Source: Metallyticus violacea
Lineage: Eukaryota > Arthropoda > Insecta > Mantodea > Metallyticidae
Direction of reading: 5' to 3'
Assembly: GCA_030762175.1 (NCBI GenBank)
Contig: CM060843.1
Coordinates: 112,125,369 to 112,189,368, forward strand
Length of the DNA stretch: 64,000 nucleotides
Part shown: piece after piece, positions 47,548 through 59,633 of the stretch
Numbering within the stretch: position 1 is the stretch's first letter
Layout: each line of letters begins with the position of its first letter
The notes under the pieces: model-generated
What the model saw: the letters and a program-made list of their open reading frames with translations, nothing else
Database searches by the model: none
What the model was told of the DNA's origin: nothing
Made by a program: the position numbers and the translations under genes

Positions 47548-48629
47548 GAGAATAGGTCCATAAGTTTCCGGTCTAACCATTTTGAGGAAGAAAACTATAT
47601 TTCACTTTAAATATAGTTACCCTTTATTGCAATACACTTCTCACATTTTTGAATTAACATTTCAACCGCGTCCCCTCCCCCCTAAATATTCAGAAGTCTT
47701 GTCTGCAAAATGGACATAAACAGTAGCCATCACTTCTTCACCACACTTAAATTTCCTACCTCGAAGTTTTTTCTGGAGTTTTGAGGAGAGGAAATAGTCA
47801 CTGGAAGCTAGATAAGGGCTGTAGAGTGAATGATCGATCTCTTTGAAGTCACATTTCTTCACAGCTTCCTTTGCAACAAGAACTGTGTGCACAGGCACGT
47901 TGTCCTGAAGAAGGCGCACATGATCACTCAGCTTCCCTTGCTTTTTCTCTTTAATGGAAGAATGTGGCCTGATCAGTAAGCCAGCACAGTACTTCCCATT
48001 TGCTGTGGTGTTCTTCTCTTTGAAGTCAATGAAGAGTATTCCTTCACAGTGCCAAAAGACTGTGGCCATGAACTTCTTGGTTGACTGAGTGACCTTGGCC
48101 TTTAGAGGCGGTGCGTGTTTAAATATTCATGAATAATTCCAAGGACTATTGTTTTAGAAAGGCCCAACCTTGTTGCTATTTATGTAACTTTGAGCCGCCG
48201 GTCTTTCATAATTTCTCCTTCCACAAGAGAGTTGTTTTCAGAAGTGAGCACCTCCAAGGTCCGACCTGCACGCTCTTCGTCTTCAATACTTTCTCGACCC
48301 ATTCGAAAAAGTTTGGCCCATTCTTTTACGGTAGAATATGAGGGGGGATGCTTCCGCATATACACTGTCCAATCGCTATTTAATTTCGTTTAGAGTAAGT
48401 TCTTCTTTTGTAATGAACTGAATAACTGCTCGACACTCCATTTTGAACATGTCACAATCTTCTACACATAGCCTTCTATATGCATATATATATCTGAACA
48501 ACTGAACACAGTGGAGAGGAAGCTACAGCTGCAATTATTCACTAAGCAGATAAGGTATGACAGCAGATAAGGGTTTTGTGAAGGCGATAATCCTTATCGG
48601 CGAGGCCGGAAACTTATGGACTTACCCTC
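47548..48629 (-). mobile_element. DD34D mariner copy M2, both TIRs present
   Basis: The left end GAGAATAGGTCCATAAGTTT and the right end, reverse complement GAGGGTAAGTCCATAAGTTT then CCGGCC, form TIRs of about 25 bp next to TA. At 1082 bp it is shorter than a full mariner because about 190 bp of the transposase centre is missing compared with M1. Confidence 0.93.
47607..48450 (-). pseudogene. Mariner transposase pseudogene, centre deleted
   Basis: ATG at 48448-48450 begins MFKMECRAVIQFITKEELT, then PPSYSTVKEWAKLFRMGRES and IEDEERAGRT, the mariner N-terminal HTH pair with its RSGRP-like linker. Between about 48105 and 48135 the segment holding the first catalytic Asp (present in M1) is deleted. 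The rest has MATVFWHCEGILFIDF, LLQDNVPVHTVLVAKEAV with the second Asp, and HSLYSPYLASSDYFLSSKL with the third (34-residue spacing preserved). It ends KGNYI and stop at 47607-47609. Incapable of catalysis, but a potentially mobilisable template. Confidence 0.9.
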
Positions 48630-49724
48630 TATAATATTACATTGGACGTCTCGCTCATGTATCGAATTCAATCGTGAAATGTCGCTGCGGCTTGCCCAGG
48701 AACTGCTCTCCACGCTTACCTTTTGTTAGATAATCTCTAACCCGTGTTACCAATTATTGATCGCTGTAAATCAAAATTGTGTAGAAAGTGTCAGAATGTG
48801 ATATTTCATTGAGAACTATATTTGTCATGAACATTCAGCTTCCCTCCCATTTCCTTTCACGTCCTCCTCTAATTCTCGCATTTCTCCTCCCTCATTCTCC
48901 TTCATCAAGGCTATACAAGGGCCATCCCTCTTTTCCCTTTGTATCGGTACCTCTTCAGAGGCAATCCCGCTTCAGAGAGCGGCGGCTCTTTCTTCGCGAG
49001 CACTGCTTCCTGAGTATTGTTAAACTCTAAGAGTCCTTGCCACCGGCATGCAGAAAGAGTTTTCATTCGCGATGACACATTCTCTCTCTTTAGCTCTTGA
49101 ATGTTGTTTTACTTTATTTTCATGTTATCAGTAATAAACCAAATATCAGACATTTGGTTGATTCAAGTAGGTTGTAGGTGTCTAGTGCTGTTTTAACGCA
49201 AATGTAACGAATTAGCATTGAAAACAATGCGGTACAAGCAATGAACATTTCTTAATGCGCTTATAAGCACGAATTAAGGATATCAGGATTTGCTCGTATA
49301 TACACAGATAGTACACCCGAATTAGCCAACGAAGATAAAGCAAGATTGAATCTCAAAATATTTATGTTATACCAGTCAAAAGGAAGGAGTACATAAGAAA
49401 GATCCGCTAAAAGGCAGTAAAGCCATTTAAACCGAAACAACTGAATTAGTTCATTAATCTTATGTAGAGAAATAAATTTGCCAGCGTAGAAAACACAAAC
49501 AAATTGCGATGCCAAGGAAAATTGACGCTTTCAGCACTAAATTCTAATATGCAACGTATTTCGGAATGCAGAATGTATTTTTGGCTGATATCTTGCCTTT
49601 GAACAGCTTACATAAATGAGGTTTTGTAGCTTATTAAAAAGGTTTCATAAAGGCAAACTTATAGTAGATTCAAAATAAGTTTCTCTCCCTAAAAAAACAA
49701 TATTTTACCTAAATTAAAAAAGAA
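48630..49724. other. No identified gene; pyrimidine-rich patch
   Basis: A C/T-rich segment lies around 48838-48920. Frames at 48788-49030 (+) and 49261-49515 (-) are unrecognised. Confidence 0.45.
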
Positions 49725-50253
49725 ACAGTTGATATAATCGCCTTTTAACTCAATACACTTATACCAACAATAGTCTAACTTCTACATATGAGTATGTCTA
49801 CATATTTAAACTAAATAGTTGACTAAAGAGCCATTTTTTCGTATTCTGGTAGGGGAAAAAGTCTCTGGGAGGGAAAATCTAGTGCGTATGTTGCATGAAA
49901 CAGAAACTGGAATATTAATTCCTGCATCAATAGAACTGCGATTGCAGAAGTGCACATGGATGCCTTTTTATATTGAAAACGCCTTTTTGACAAATGCGAG
50001 TATTTGGCCTTAATAGAATTCTTTATTTGCTGCAGTAATTCTGCATAATACTATCCATTGATAGTTTTGGCTTTCTATAGACAATCTTTTTTTAATAGTG
50101 TTTAACGCCCATTTTTACTACTGAGGCACCACAGGCAATGGACACTGGTTATATATGAGATGAAATGATAAATTGAAAAGATATATATTAAAGCAGGAAG
50201 CGTTCCAGGCTTAGGGTACCTCCCCGCATTTGCCATTTATGACTGAGGAAAAC

Positions 50254-50286
<33 letters not shown>

Positions 50287-50890
50287 AGTCAGGGTGGACG
50301 GTTCTGGCGGGATTCGAATCCCAGACCTCCCGCTCACGAGTCCGCGACCTCGGCCACCCATGCCGGTAGACAGTCTATGAATACAACATCCTGAGCATCT
50401 CAGAAAACAGTGGGCATCACCTGTCCCGCTTGTGGGACACATTTAGCCTTCCAGAAAGCCTGTACCCCCTTGCATCCATTGTTTGAACTGCTGCTTCATC
50501 TCTGGCGTATAATTGTGAACTGCATGTTTCATTAACAGCGCTGTAATGTCGCAGAAACGGGTTGAACTGCATTTAAACCTGTCCAAGCTCTCCTGAGGAA
50601 TGTTCATTCTGGTAAATCATTAACAAACGCAGTACTCCTCGCGCTGAGAGCACTTTTACATGCAAATGCTCGTTCACGATATTCCAAAACACGATATATG
50701 AACATATTTGCATACCTTCACTCATCAATAATTCTCTGGATTTGTACATTTTCCCTCTATTGTTGCAGATGGTGAAATTCCTGAACACTGATCATCAAAA
50801 ATGGAAGAACGACTTCGTTTAAAGCCAGCAGTCCATTTCTTTACTGTACAAAACGACGAAAAAAGGTCTCTCAAAATGTTGGCTTTGAAC
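49725..50890 (-). pseudogene. Old mariner transposase relic, interrupted by SINE-B
   Basis: Translating the minus strand with many frameshifts: VKKWTAGFKRSRSSIFDD (HTH and linker, about 50800-50850), HLHVKVLSARGVLRLL (KKLSARWVPRLL block, about 50625-50690), NYTPEMKQQFKQWMQ (about 50460-50510), and AKCVPQAGQVMPTVF (about 50415-50455). After the SINE come KTINGQYYAELLQQIKNSIK (about 50010-50070), CTSAIAVLLMQELIF, an eroded SPDLAPSDFFLF block reading YALDFPSQRLFPLP, and CIELKGDYIN (about 49735-49765). The order and spacing are those of a complete mariner. It differs in sequence from M1/M2 and is much more decayed. TIRs were not defined. Confidence 0.75.
50088..50366 (-). mobile_element. SINE-B inserted in the mariner relic
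   Basis: Reverse-oriented SINE-B. TAGACAATCT (50078-50087) and TAGACAGTCT (50367-50376) form the target-site duplication. The head is good (GGCGGGATTCGAATCCC B-box; GTCCGCGACCTCGGCC with a short gap). An A run of about 28 bases (50258-50285) has expanded inside the body, where other copies have only AACCTGGAAAAAACC. Confidence 0.93.
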
Positions 50891-53430
50891 GTTTAAAAAC
50901 GAAATATTTGTTACATGCGTGATAGGATTTTATAATGTTTACTTGCTGGATAATCGCACAAATGAAAACACGTGTTTGAAATTGCACGATATGCCACCTA
51001 ACGGACCGTACGTGAGAACTTTCCTTGATATTTGATACTACCGGTTTCTCTGTGTCAGAGAGAGAAGTTTTTGCACTGCCTTGGTATGTTTCTTCACACA
51101 GTATAATGCCCTATTTGTCAGCACTTTAAGTTCATCTTGCATATTGGGTAAAATGTTAACAAGAGTCGACGGAAACTTTCGTACATTCGGGTATAGATCA
51201 GTGTTGTACTATAAACCTGTCTGAAACGCTGGTCTAGAATTTTTGTTATGTTTGCCACGAATGAACTTTTTAAAATCCTCAATTAGCATTTTAACTAACT
51301 TCTAAAACTAAAAACATATTATATGTTTTCGCCACATGGCTATGCCCATGAAATATATGCTGTAATGCGAGTTCTTCAGTAAGTGCAATTGATTTTTAGA
51401 TAAAGTTGTGTTTCACTTAAAGTGGCACAGAATAAAAAAACACCAACTTAGGACTCCCTTGCAGAGCATAACAACATCTCAAAGAATCTTGGACCTTGCT
51501 GTTGATTAAACAACTTTAAAGTTTTAGGCAACAAAGTATGAAGCATATTTTGAATTATGTGACAAAACTTTTTTCAACAAGATCTCGCGCAATTCTTATA
51601 TAGCCCCGACTTTCAGAATTTAACATTCGCTGTCGGATTATGTCCCCCTTGTCTCTCTCACTAGACTCTCTGCAACTTTACAAAAGCAATCTTCACAAGT
51701 TAGAGGAGACATGGCCAGTATATCTGGAACGGTGATACCCAAACTTTTTAAGGGTGCGACCCAGTTTTAAGCAAACTTCTCAAACCAAGTCCAAAAATAA
51801 AAATTTATGTCAAATCGAAAAAAAAAAATAAATAAATAAATAAGTTTACTCAAAAGTAGATGCCGTTCAATGAGGGATTAAAACAGAAGAATACGCTACA
51901 CTAAATATTTCCAAATGAACATGATTTTTATTGTTTTGAATAATTGCTTCTGCGGCGCTGCGGGAACAGCTCGATTCAAACAAAACGTGATGCTTACACC
52001 TTACTTGGATATAAACGTCATTTTATTGCAAAAATGGTTAATTCATCTCAACGCATTCAAGAAATCAAAGAAAGCTTAACTATTTATGATACAGAGCTTT
52101 CTTAGTTTGTTTTTACTGGTATGCAATTAAATTTACACATTTAAACAAAGGATTTTTAAATATTTTTCCCAACAAACTCAAAACAATTACCACAGTTGCA
52201 CAAACCGATATTAAAAATGTTCCAGAGATTGCGTTTGGCTGAAATTCCAAGAAACTCTGAGGAGAAAAATCATTGAAATATGTAGTGATAAGGTGCTGAA
52301 ACTACGAGTTCTTTTTCCCTCGAATATAAATCAATTTTTCATTTAAAGAATGCTAGAACACTCCGACCATACACAAGAAACTCATTTTGATACCATTTTC
52401 AATCTCGTAATTTGTTAGTGTGATAAATGAGGCATTGAAACAACGTGATATATAATCGTGAGTATATCGAATACAGAACCCCAAATTTAAAAAGCAGGGA
52501 CCTTTTACGCATTATTTTTTGCTTTACACTATAGAAGAAATGGGTTAGCTATATTAATTGTTGTTCGTTTTTACGTTTCTAGATTCAAAATAATATATAT
52601 TAATAATGTACATATGTTAATAATTTTTACATTGTTAATAAATCTTCTGGCGATACTTTAAGTGCCCCCCCCCCCATATTTTCAGAATTATGATCTAGAG
52701 TATAGCATGAATGCCAAACAATGAATTTCCTATGAGCAACAATATTACTATAAAAATGTAAAAATAAATGCATTGCCGGTATTATTAATAGGTACGAATT
52801 AATGTATTTTATGATCTGCAACAATGTTATTTCGGTACAGTACAATCTTCTGTTACAAAAATAAATTATATGAATAGAAGATATTTAAATCCAGAAGAAA
52901 TATATGTTTTAACATAATAATAATAATAATAATAATAATAATTCGGAATTCAAGGCAGTTTTATATTCTGAATTTGTTTAACTATACTTTATTGTATAGA
53001 AACTTCTCTGGCACCCTTGCAACGTCCTTGGAACCTTGGCTTCCAATTCATAAGTGTATGAAAAGGTTATATCTACGTAATTCCATGTGCAATTTAAAAT
53101 TAACAAAAGCTCAGTTGAAAAATAATTACGGTATATACTTAGTGTAATAGGAAACTGGCATATTTACCAGTAATGGCAGAGAAACTAAAATTGAATAAAT
53201 TTTAAATTAATTATAGCAGAGTAAAATAAAGCGAAGAAAGAAAAAATTATATAATCATCATATTGTGTATGGGAATTTATTTTTTGCCTGTATCCGTAAC
53301 TGAACAGGTGTCCGCTCGCCCCAGTGGCCGGCTCAGTCTAGACATTCCCCTCGCATTTTTATCCGCACAGCTTTGATCAATAATAGAATACATATTTGCT
53401 TTATTTCATAATGAATTCTAACCTGTATTA
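50891..53430. other. Long stretch without identified gene
   Basis: Contains an A-rich tract with TAAA repeats (51820-51844), a C run (52666-52676) and a (TAA)n microsatellite (52917-52941). A hAT-like terminus motif near 51731-51762 is discussed in the findings. No coding gene recognised. Confidence 0.45.
52917..52941. repeat. (TAA)n microsatellite
   Basis: About 8 TAA units. Confidence 0.93.
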
Positions 53431-53640
53431 CATAGTTGTTCAAAGTGACGTCCCTCTACAGTCACCTATTTTTGAGACATTTTAATTAAAGTGCATTTAT
53501 TGACAAAGACCTCCAACCTCTGCCGTAATATTTTGTTCAAGTTCCTGTACAGTACTCCGATAACAGAAAGTTCCGACTGGCTGTTCACGTGCAGCCATCA
53601 GCTCGGAAACGGTTTGTTATGTAGGCGAATGGAATGACCT
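53431..53640 (-). pseudogene. C-terminal transposase relic (Tc1/mariner superfamily)
   Basis: The minus strand reads YRSTVQELEQNITAEVGG (about 53510-53565), a frame break, then a segment ending VTVEGRHFEQLC (about 53430-53465). This is the usual end of these transposases (TIxELKxxITxEI...EGGRHFEHLL). No upstream catalytic boxes or TIRs were recognised, so the lineage is undetermined. Confidence 0.5.
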
Positions 53641-55294
53641 TGTTCAGCGCTCACTGCGTTCAGCAAGTCAAAAATAATTCAATATTAAGATTGTCTTCAA
53701 CTGCAAGCACTAAGCAAAGACGTGTTTTTGTCTAAGCCAGGTACTGAAACCTAAATCAGGAACAAGAATAAATTAATATTTTAAATGTAAATTAATTTAA
53801 AAATGAAGGATACTTTTAATATATGGACAGGACTAAAGAAACCTCTCCTTTGGAATAATGCATGAAAATGCATTCACAAAAAGAGGGGAGAGTTGTTCAT
53901 AAAGTGACATACTGCCAAATGCCTCAGCATGGTCACAAGTCGAAATTTATTATTGTTAAGAAGATATTGAGCATTATGTCGAAAGTGATACTCCCACATT
54001 TTACAGAACTATATTTTCAACATTCATCATCTTGAAATGCATAGAAGGAAGATTATAACAATAACCAGCAAAGTTCAGTTCCATAATGGCTGAAGAAAGA
54101 AAAAAGAGCATAGTAAGTTTAAACAATTTAAAACAATTATAATACTAACTTATAAAAAAGGCCAAGAACTACAAGAAAAATGAGGATGTGGGGGGGGGGG
54201 AAGTACGAGAGTGAAGCGTAGATTAAAAAGGTAGCAAATGAGAAGGGTAAGACATAAATATAAATGCATATAAGCAAAGTTCCCTGATAATTAAATTCAT
54301 TTTTTTTTGGAAATCTAAAATCAGACGATTCCTGTACTGGCGTTTATCTGATTTGAATCTGGGAGACAGTAGTAACAGATGCTGCATAATGAAACAACGA
54401 TATCATTTTATCAGGAGCATGCAAAATTGGTGAACATCAGCTCAACCCACGTGACAGAACAACAAAAGCTTTCGAATAAATTCTATGTTAAAAATGCGAT
54501 AGAGGACTGAATTATTGCAAAGTGTGATTAATCAGTATAAATGCATGCCCTCTGTGCTCTTTCTGACATTGAATTACATTACTGCACAGGGGATGAGAGA
54601 GCGCTCCTATTTCCATAAAAAGGCTATGACAGATTTGTTCAGCGATTCACTTGTGAATGTAATCATAGCTGTTGACGTTTAAAAAGGGATCATCACCAAA
54701 TTTTTAGTATCTCTATATTTTTATGTACAGCACGTTTCATTCACTTTGTGAATAGGATAATTGTATAGAGAGAGAGAGGTTCTACAGTATCTGTAATTAC
54801 TTTTATTAATGTGTGCCATGTAGAATTTGTACTGATTTTCGACATTTCATTCCCTACATATATACAAGTTAAGTGACGAGTAACAAGAAAAAATATAGTA
54901 CTGATAATTTAAATTACATAAATGTGGTCTATATATAAATAGATATTTCAATATTTATAATATTAAATACATTAATAGCGAAGTGCTATATGATCATTAC
55001 ACCAGTAATTTTTAGAATTCATTTTCTTGTACGGTATGGAAATTTTACTTTTTCAGTGGCAATAAGTGCAATTCACTGTGAACATTTCTACCCTGCTGTT
55101 TCACTTTACTAACTTTCAGTTTTATGGAATTTAAAGTCATTATAGTCAGCAAATTTCCTTAGCTAAATAATAGCCCGGAATAGTAAGGAATGCCCTATAG
55201 GAATACTCTTAACTTGTTAATGCATCGTAATTTCCAACATTTTAATTGAAGCTAATTGGTTCAGTTTTCTTCACATAAAATCATGGAATATGTT
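53641..55294. other. AT-rich stretch without identified gene
   Basis: A G run at 54191-54200 and (GA)n near 54770-54778. No gene or mobile element recognised. Confidence 0.45.
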
Positions 55295-55880
55295 GGTCTT
55301 GGTGGTGTAGTGGTAACCATTCTTACCTCCTAAACCCAAGATCGCGGGTACGATCTCGGCCATGACCGATGGATAAAGCATCTAAGTGTGGTTTCCTTCG
55401 GAAGATTGATTGATTGATTTATTTATGGACGCTCTTTAACATCTCAGGTCATCAGCGTTCCATTCAACTCAGGGCGTGAAACGGCCGACACATTTTGCTC
55501 AGAGGCCTCTCTTTCAGGCTTGAGGTTCTTTTTCGTGCCGCAAATGTACGACACGGGACCCACGGCTTTACTTCCCTTCCGAAGGAAGCCATACTTAGGA
55601 TTTTTACGCCCGAAAAAATCCATCGGTCCTGGCCGGGTTTGAACCCGCGTTTTGGGTGTAGGAGGCAATTATGGTAACCACTACACCACCAGGACCGACC
55701 CTTCGGAAGAGAAGTAAGCCGTGGGTCCCGTGTCGTACATTTACAGCACGTAAAAGAACCTCAAGCCTGAAAGAAGAGGCCTCTGAACAAAATTTCTCGG
55801 CTGTTTCACGCCCTGAATAGAATGGGACGCTGTTGACCTGAGCTGTTAAAGAGCGTCCGTAAATAAACCAAACAATCAAT
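55295..55880 (+). mobile_element. SINE-A copy, split by a second SINE-A
   Basis: The head GGTCTTGGTGGTGTAGTGG (A-box) and B-box GGGTACGATCTCGG are followed by the body up to 55404. It resumes at 55700-55709 (CTTCGGAAGAGAAGTAAGCC), continues through GTGGGTCCCGTGTCGTACAT and GAAGAGGCCTCTGAAC, and ends CCGTAAATAAACCAAACAAT. The inserted copy is in the opposite orientation, so the pair is an imperfect inverted repeat. Confidence 0.9.
55405..55699 (-). mobile_element. SINE-A nested in SINE-A
   Basis: 295 bp flanked by CCTTCGGAAG (55395-55404 and 55700-55709). Full length: ATTGATTGATTGATTTATTT tail side, all body blocks, and tRNA head with B-box GGCCGGGTTTGAACCCG. Very similar to the copy at 17531-17822, including the rare GTTTTG-GTGTAGG variant near the anticodon region, so they may share a source gene. 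Confidence 0.94.
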
Positions 55881-58800
55881 ATAACGGTGACCAGTATTGA
55901 ACCTACTACAGAGGAACAATTCTTCACGCAACCGATTTCGCGGAGTGCAGCAAGCCGGCGTCTTAACCTAGCAGTGACAAATTTTAAAACAAGGCTATTG
56001 TACCTGGACTCGGATTTACCATGAAATAATCGATTGATACTTTTTATAATCACGATAAAATAATCGGTGGCTTTACATGTGATAATAACAATCGATTAAA
56101 ATAACTATTTGTCTTCTTTGTGGCACGAGAGACAACATTCAAACTTTTGTTATTATAAATATGTTAATTGAACAATTCTACTCTTCGATTTTAACATTTA
56201 TTAATGAATAACTTTTGATTATTAAGAGAACAGATTTTAAACTTATCTCGCGCCTACGTGGTAGTATTTAATATTGCAATAAGTTTATCTGTTTACTGTC
56301 TGCCTATTATCTTTGCGGCATCCTTTCCACTCGGTTCCCTGACTGTTGTCTATCAGAGCAAGACAATAACCCGGAAAACATCTACCTACATTGAAATCGC
56401 ACTTTATGAAAAATTGTCTGTTGACACTTTTTTCTGGGAACTCCTTCATATAATTATGATGATGTTATAGAATATATTTTAATTTTAAATGATTTAATAT
56501 TATACAATTAATGGCATAAAACACGCAGCATGTAAAAAAATGCTCGCAGATAACTCGTTCATATAATACTATGGGTATATTCTGTCTATTTAGTAATTTT
56601 GATTGAATTAAGGCTGATTGTTATAGAGTGAAGCCACGTTGTCGATTTTCACATTATGAAATAAGTGAAACGTGTAAATAATAAACTTGAAATTGTATCA
56701 AGGTTTGACATATAAATATAGTCGTTTGTTTTAGCGCCTGGCTGAGGTTTTTTTTTCGTTCTAAACGTTTATCTACACAATGTAGATGCTTTGAGCATGC
56801 CTTTATCAGCGATTTATTCGCTTGAAATCACAAAAAATCTCTCAATATGTGTTCGTACATGTTGTGTGTAGATTACTACTGTGCACATTTTCATTCCAAA
56901 GAATAATTGCTATTTTTAAGCAAATTAGTCGTTTACCCTTATTAGGATAAAACCAATTCGTTAAATAATATATATTTACAAATTAATCAATCGAATGAAA
57001 CAAACAATGTAATAATTTATTATTTTTCATTCAATTATCGCGTCATTACTCTGATCACATCTAACAAGCCTACGGATTCTGATAACATCAAATGAGGCTC
57101 CAATTACGAATAACAGGCAGTACACGTGCGAATGGTTTCATGTTATTTGCCGTCACGAGAACAAGCATTATTTCTATTTTTGTATTATTATAGCTCAGTT
57201 TGCGCTTGAGGTCAGTATAACCAAGTCATTGTGTTATTACAGACTATGGGGTGCGTCATTGTTATTAATTACAGCATGTTGGTGAAGTAAATTATACTTT
57301 ATTGTATTGGTATGCTACTATTAGAACATAGAAAAAATAAAGTTTACTGAAATAACCCCCATACTGTAAAGGGAATGTCAAGGCGGAAATGGAAGAATTA
57401 CAAAAGAAGAGCTTTATTTTTAAAAGACGTTAAAAATTTGTATGTGGTTACAATCACACTCTGCTTCTAACAATTCTTATTATATTGTGTCTATGTTACT
57501 GTTGATCAACGTTGTGCAAGTAGAAAAGTGAGAGGAATTTTTCCATCCATGGCTCGACATTTGTTCCGGGGCTAACGTTCGGCCCATGATGCATGACAAA
57601 AATACTCGTAACTAGCTGTAGTGTAGTTGACTATATGGTCTATATAAAATCGGTTATTGTCCTAAAGCTATTAGAACACATTTTTACATTTTAACTTCAC
57701 TTCTAGCAAACGACATGTCTCATTTTAACCCATGCCGTAAGTTAGAACACGTATTACTTGTCATCCGATATGCTCATGTTTTTATTTTGTTTGTATGTTG
57801 ATTTGTAAACCTAGGACAGTTATATTTAGTACAAATCCAGTGGCATCTCAGATCAGATATTTCGACAGCAGTACTTGACATGCTGGTATTCTCCAACTGC
57901 TAACACTATAAATACGTTTTATCATATCCTAATTCTTTTAAATTCATAACTACCGTTCTAGCCCAGCAAACCCTTCTCTACCTGCCTTATCACATTGTGG
58001 TTAATAATTTTCCCTACCCCATACTACTTTTATTTCCCTATGAAGTTTCAATGAACTCATTTCACTCAAACTATTATATATTTCTTGTCATTCAATATCT
58101 CCCAATCTTAGATTTATTTATTTCCAAAACCCTCTGTTTTGGAATTCCCTATTTATGCATACTTTTCCTAACTCTATTCCTTGTAAAATTTCCTACTCTT
58201 TGAAATACCATGATTTTTTCCACTTGCATTTCTCTTGATTATTAAAACATTCTTTAATTATATCACTCTCTTCTAATGTGGTAATTTTGAATAAATATTT
58301 CATAATACTTGTGATTATAATTTTTAGTGTGGGGAAATCAATTGGATTTTCGTTGTTTGTTACATTGTAATAAGACAAAGATATAAAGGGAAAAGGTTTG
58401 AAAGGTTAAAAAATGGGAAAAATTGTATGAGAATTTTTAATTAGAAAGATGTTAACTGTAAAAGGAGAAAATAATATAAAAATGATAGGGAACTATTTAG
58501 GTAAAGTTATAGAAAAATGGATAAGGATGACGAAAAGGAAGAAGGAAACGTAGAGAAAAGGTAATTTTAAAAGTATAATAACAAGGATATTACAGAGTAT
58601 GATAGTCGCCAACGCACTAATAACTTGGAGTTGTGTGCAGTGGAACCAGAGTGTTAACAAGCAACTTAGCAAGAAATTATTTTGGTGAATATTAGTTTGA
58701 CAAAATTAGCTCATTGATTCAATTGTTATTATATATAAAGTTGGTTAACATGGTAGCCTAATTTTAAGGATAATTTAGTGATTAGTTGTTATATATTTTG

Positions 58801-59297
58801 AATCTACACAATGTGGTTATCGTTGTAGCGAATTAACTGATTGTATGTAGTTGTTATTTATTAGGAGTATACATAATGAGGTTAGAGTTGTAGCCTACCT
58901 ATTGCTTATTACAGAAAGGTTGATAACAAAGTAATGGATACTAGGGTTCAAATTAATAAATTAATAATTGTATTGGGTTATTTTAAAAATGAAAACAAGT
59001 ACTTTTATTGTATTGCTGTTATGTTTGCTGGAAATAGATTCAAATATAATGATATTAAGAAGCTCAAAAGCCGATATTATTGAAATACGGGACTCAAGCG
59101 TTTTCCTGCTATTCTTCCGAGCAGGTTCTTACCAGAGTGATATGTATTACCAATTCAGAAAAAAACCTTAGTCATAAACTCCTTAGTTTCGTGTAATTTT
59201 CCTACAGTTATAGCAAAAGAAATAAAGGGTTCAATTGACTATAACATCAGTAATCGCAAAATCCTTTGTTGTTCCACTGTCTCCTACAATACTCAAA
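55881..59297. other. Long AT-rich stretch without identified gene
   Basis: No mobile element or coding region recognised over 3.4 kb. The frames at 56258-56470 and 57997-58203 are hydrophobic but AT-driven and have no motif. A purine-rich patch lies at 58380-58600. Confidence 0.5.
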
Positions 59298-59633
59298 CAG
59301 TGCTGGCCATTATAATTGCAACACATTGTACGTGTTTATATATCCGTGCGAAAATGATAACAGTCTTCTCTTTGACGGAACCATCGGATCCTTCACGTCT
59401 GTGTGTTCATTCTATTTCGATCCATTAATATCATATTCGATTTTCTGTGGGCGCATTCCAACACCCATACCAAATTTAGGAATGACATCTCGCACTTTTC
59501 CTATGCTGAAATTCTCCCTTGATCGTATTCAGATACCCGCTGGTATTGCTGTCGCACTTTCTTCCTTCTGAGAAAATGTGGGATCGGCTTAACGCGTTAC
59601 TTATGGGCGTTGCGATTTTAATGGCCAGTAGTG
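59298..59633. mobile_element. Non-autonomous Tc1-like element with TIRs
   Basis: The left end CAGTGCTGGCCATTATAATT then GCAACAC pairs with the right end, whose reverse complement is CACTACTGGCCATTAAAATC then GCAACGC. TIRs are about 27 bp with a few mismatches, and TA follows the right end. ACTGGCCATTAAAATTGC-type ends are, from memory, those of a Tc1-like family common in insects. The interior encodes only an unrecognised 101-codon frame, so this is a deletion derivative or MITE of 336 bp. Confidence 0.75.

Noticed and set aside
55294..55400. Plus-strand SINE-A heads read as independent tRNA genes
   Set aside because: The head continues directly into the SINE-A body and is repeated in many copies with the same anticodon-arm irregularity.
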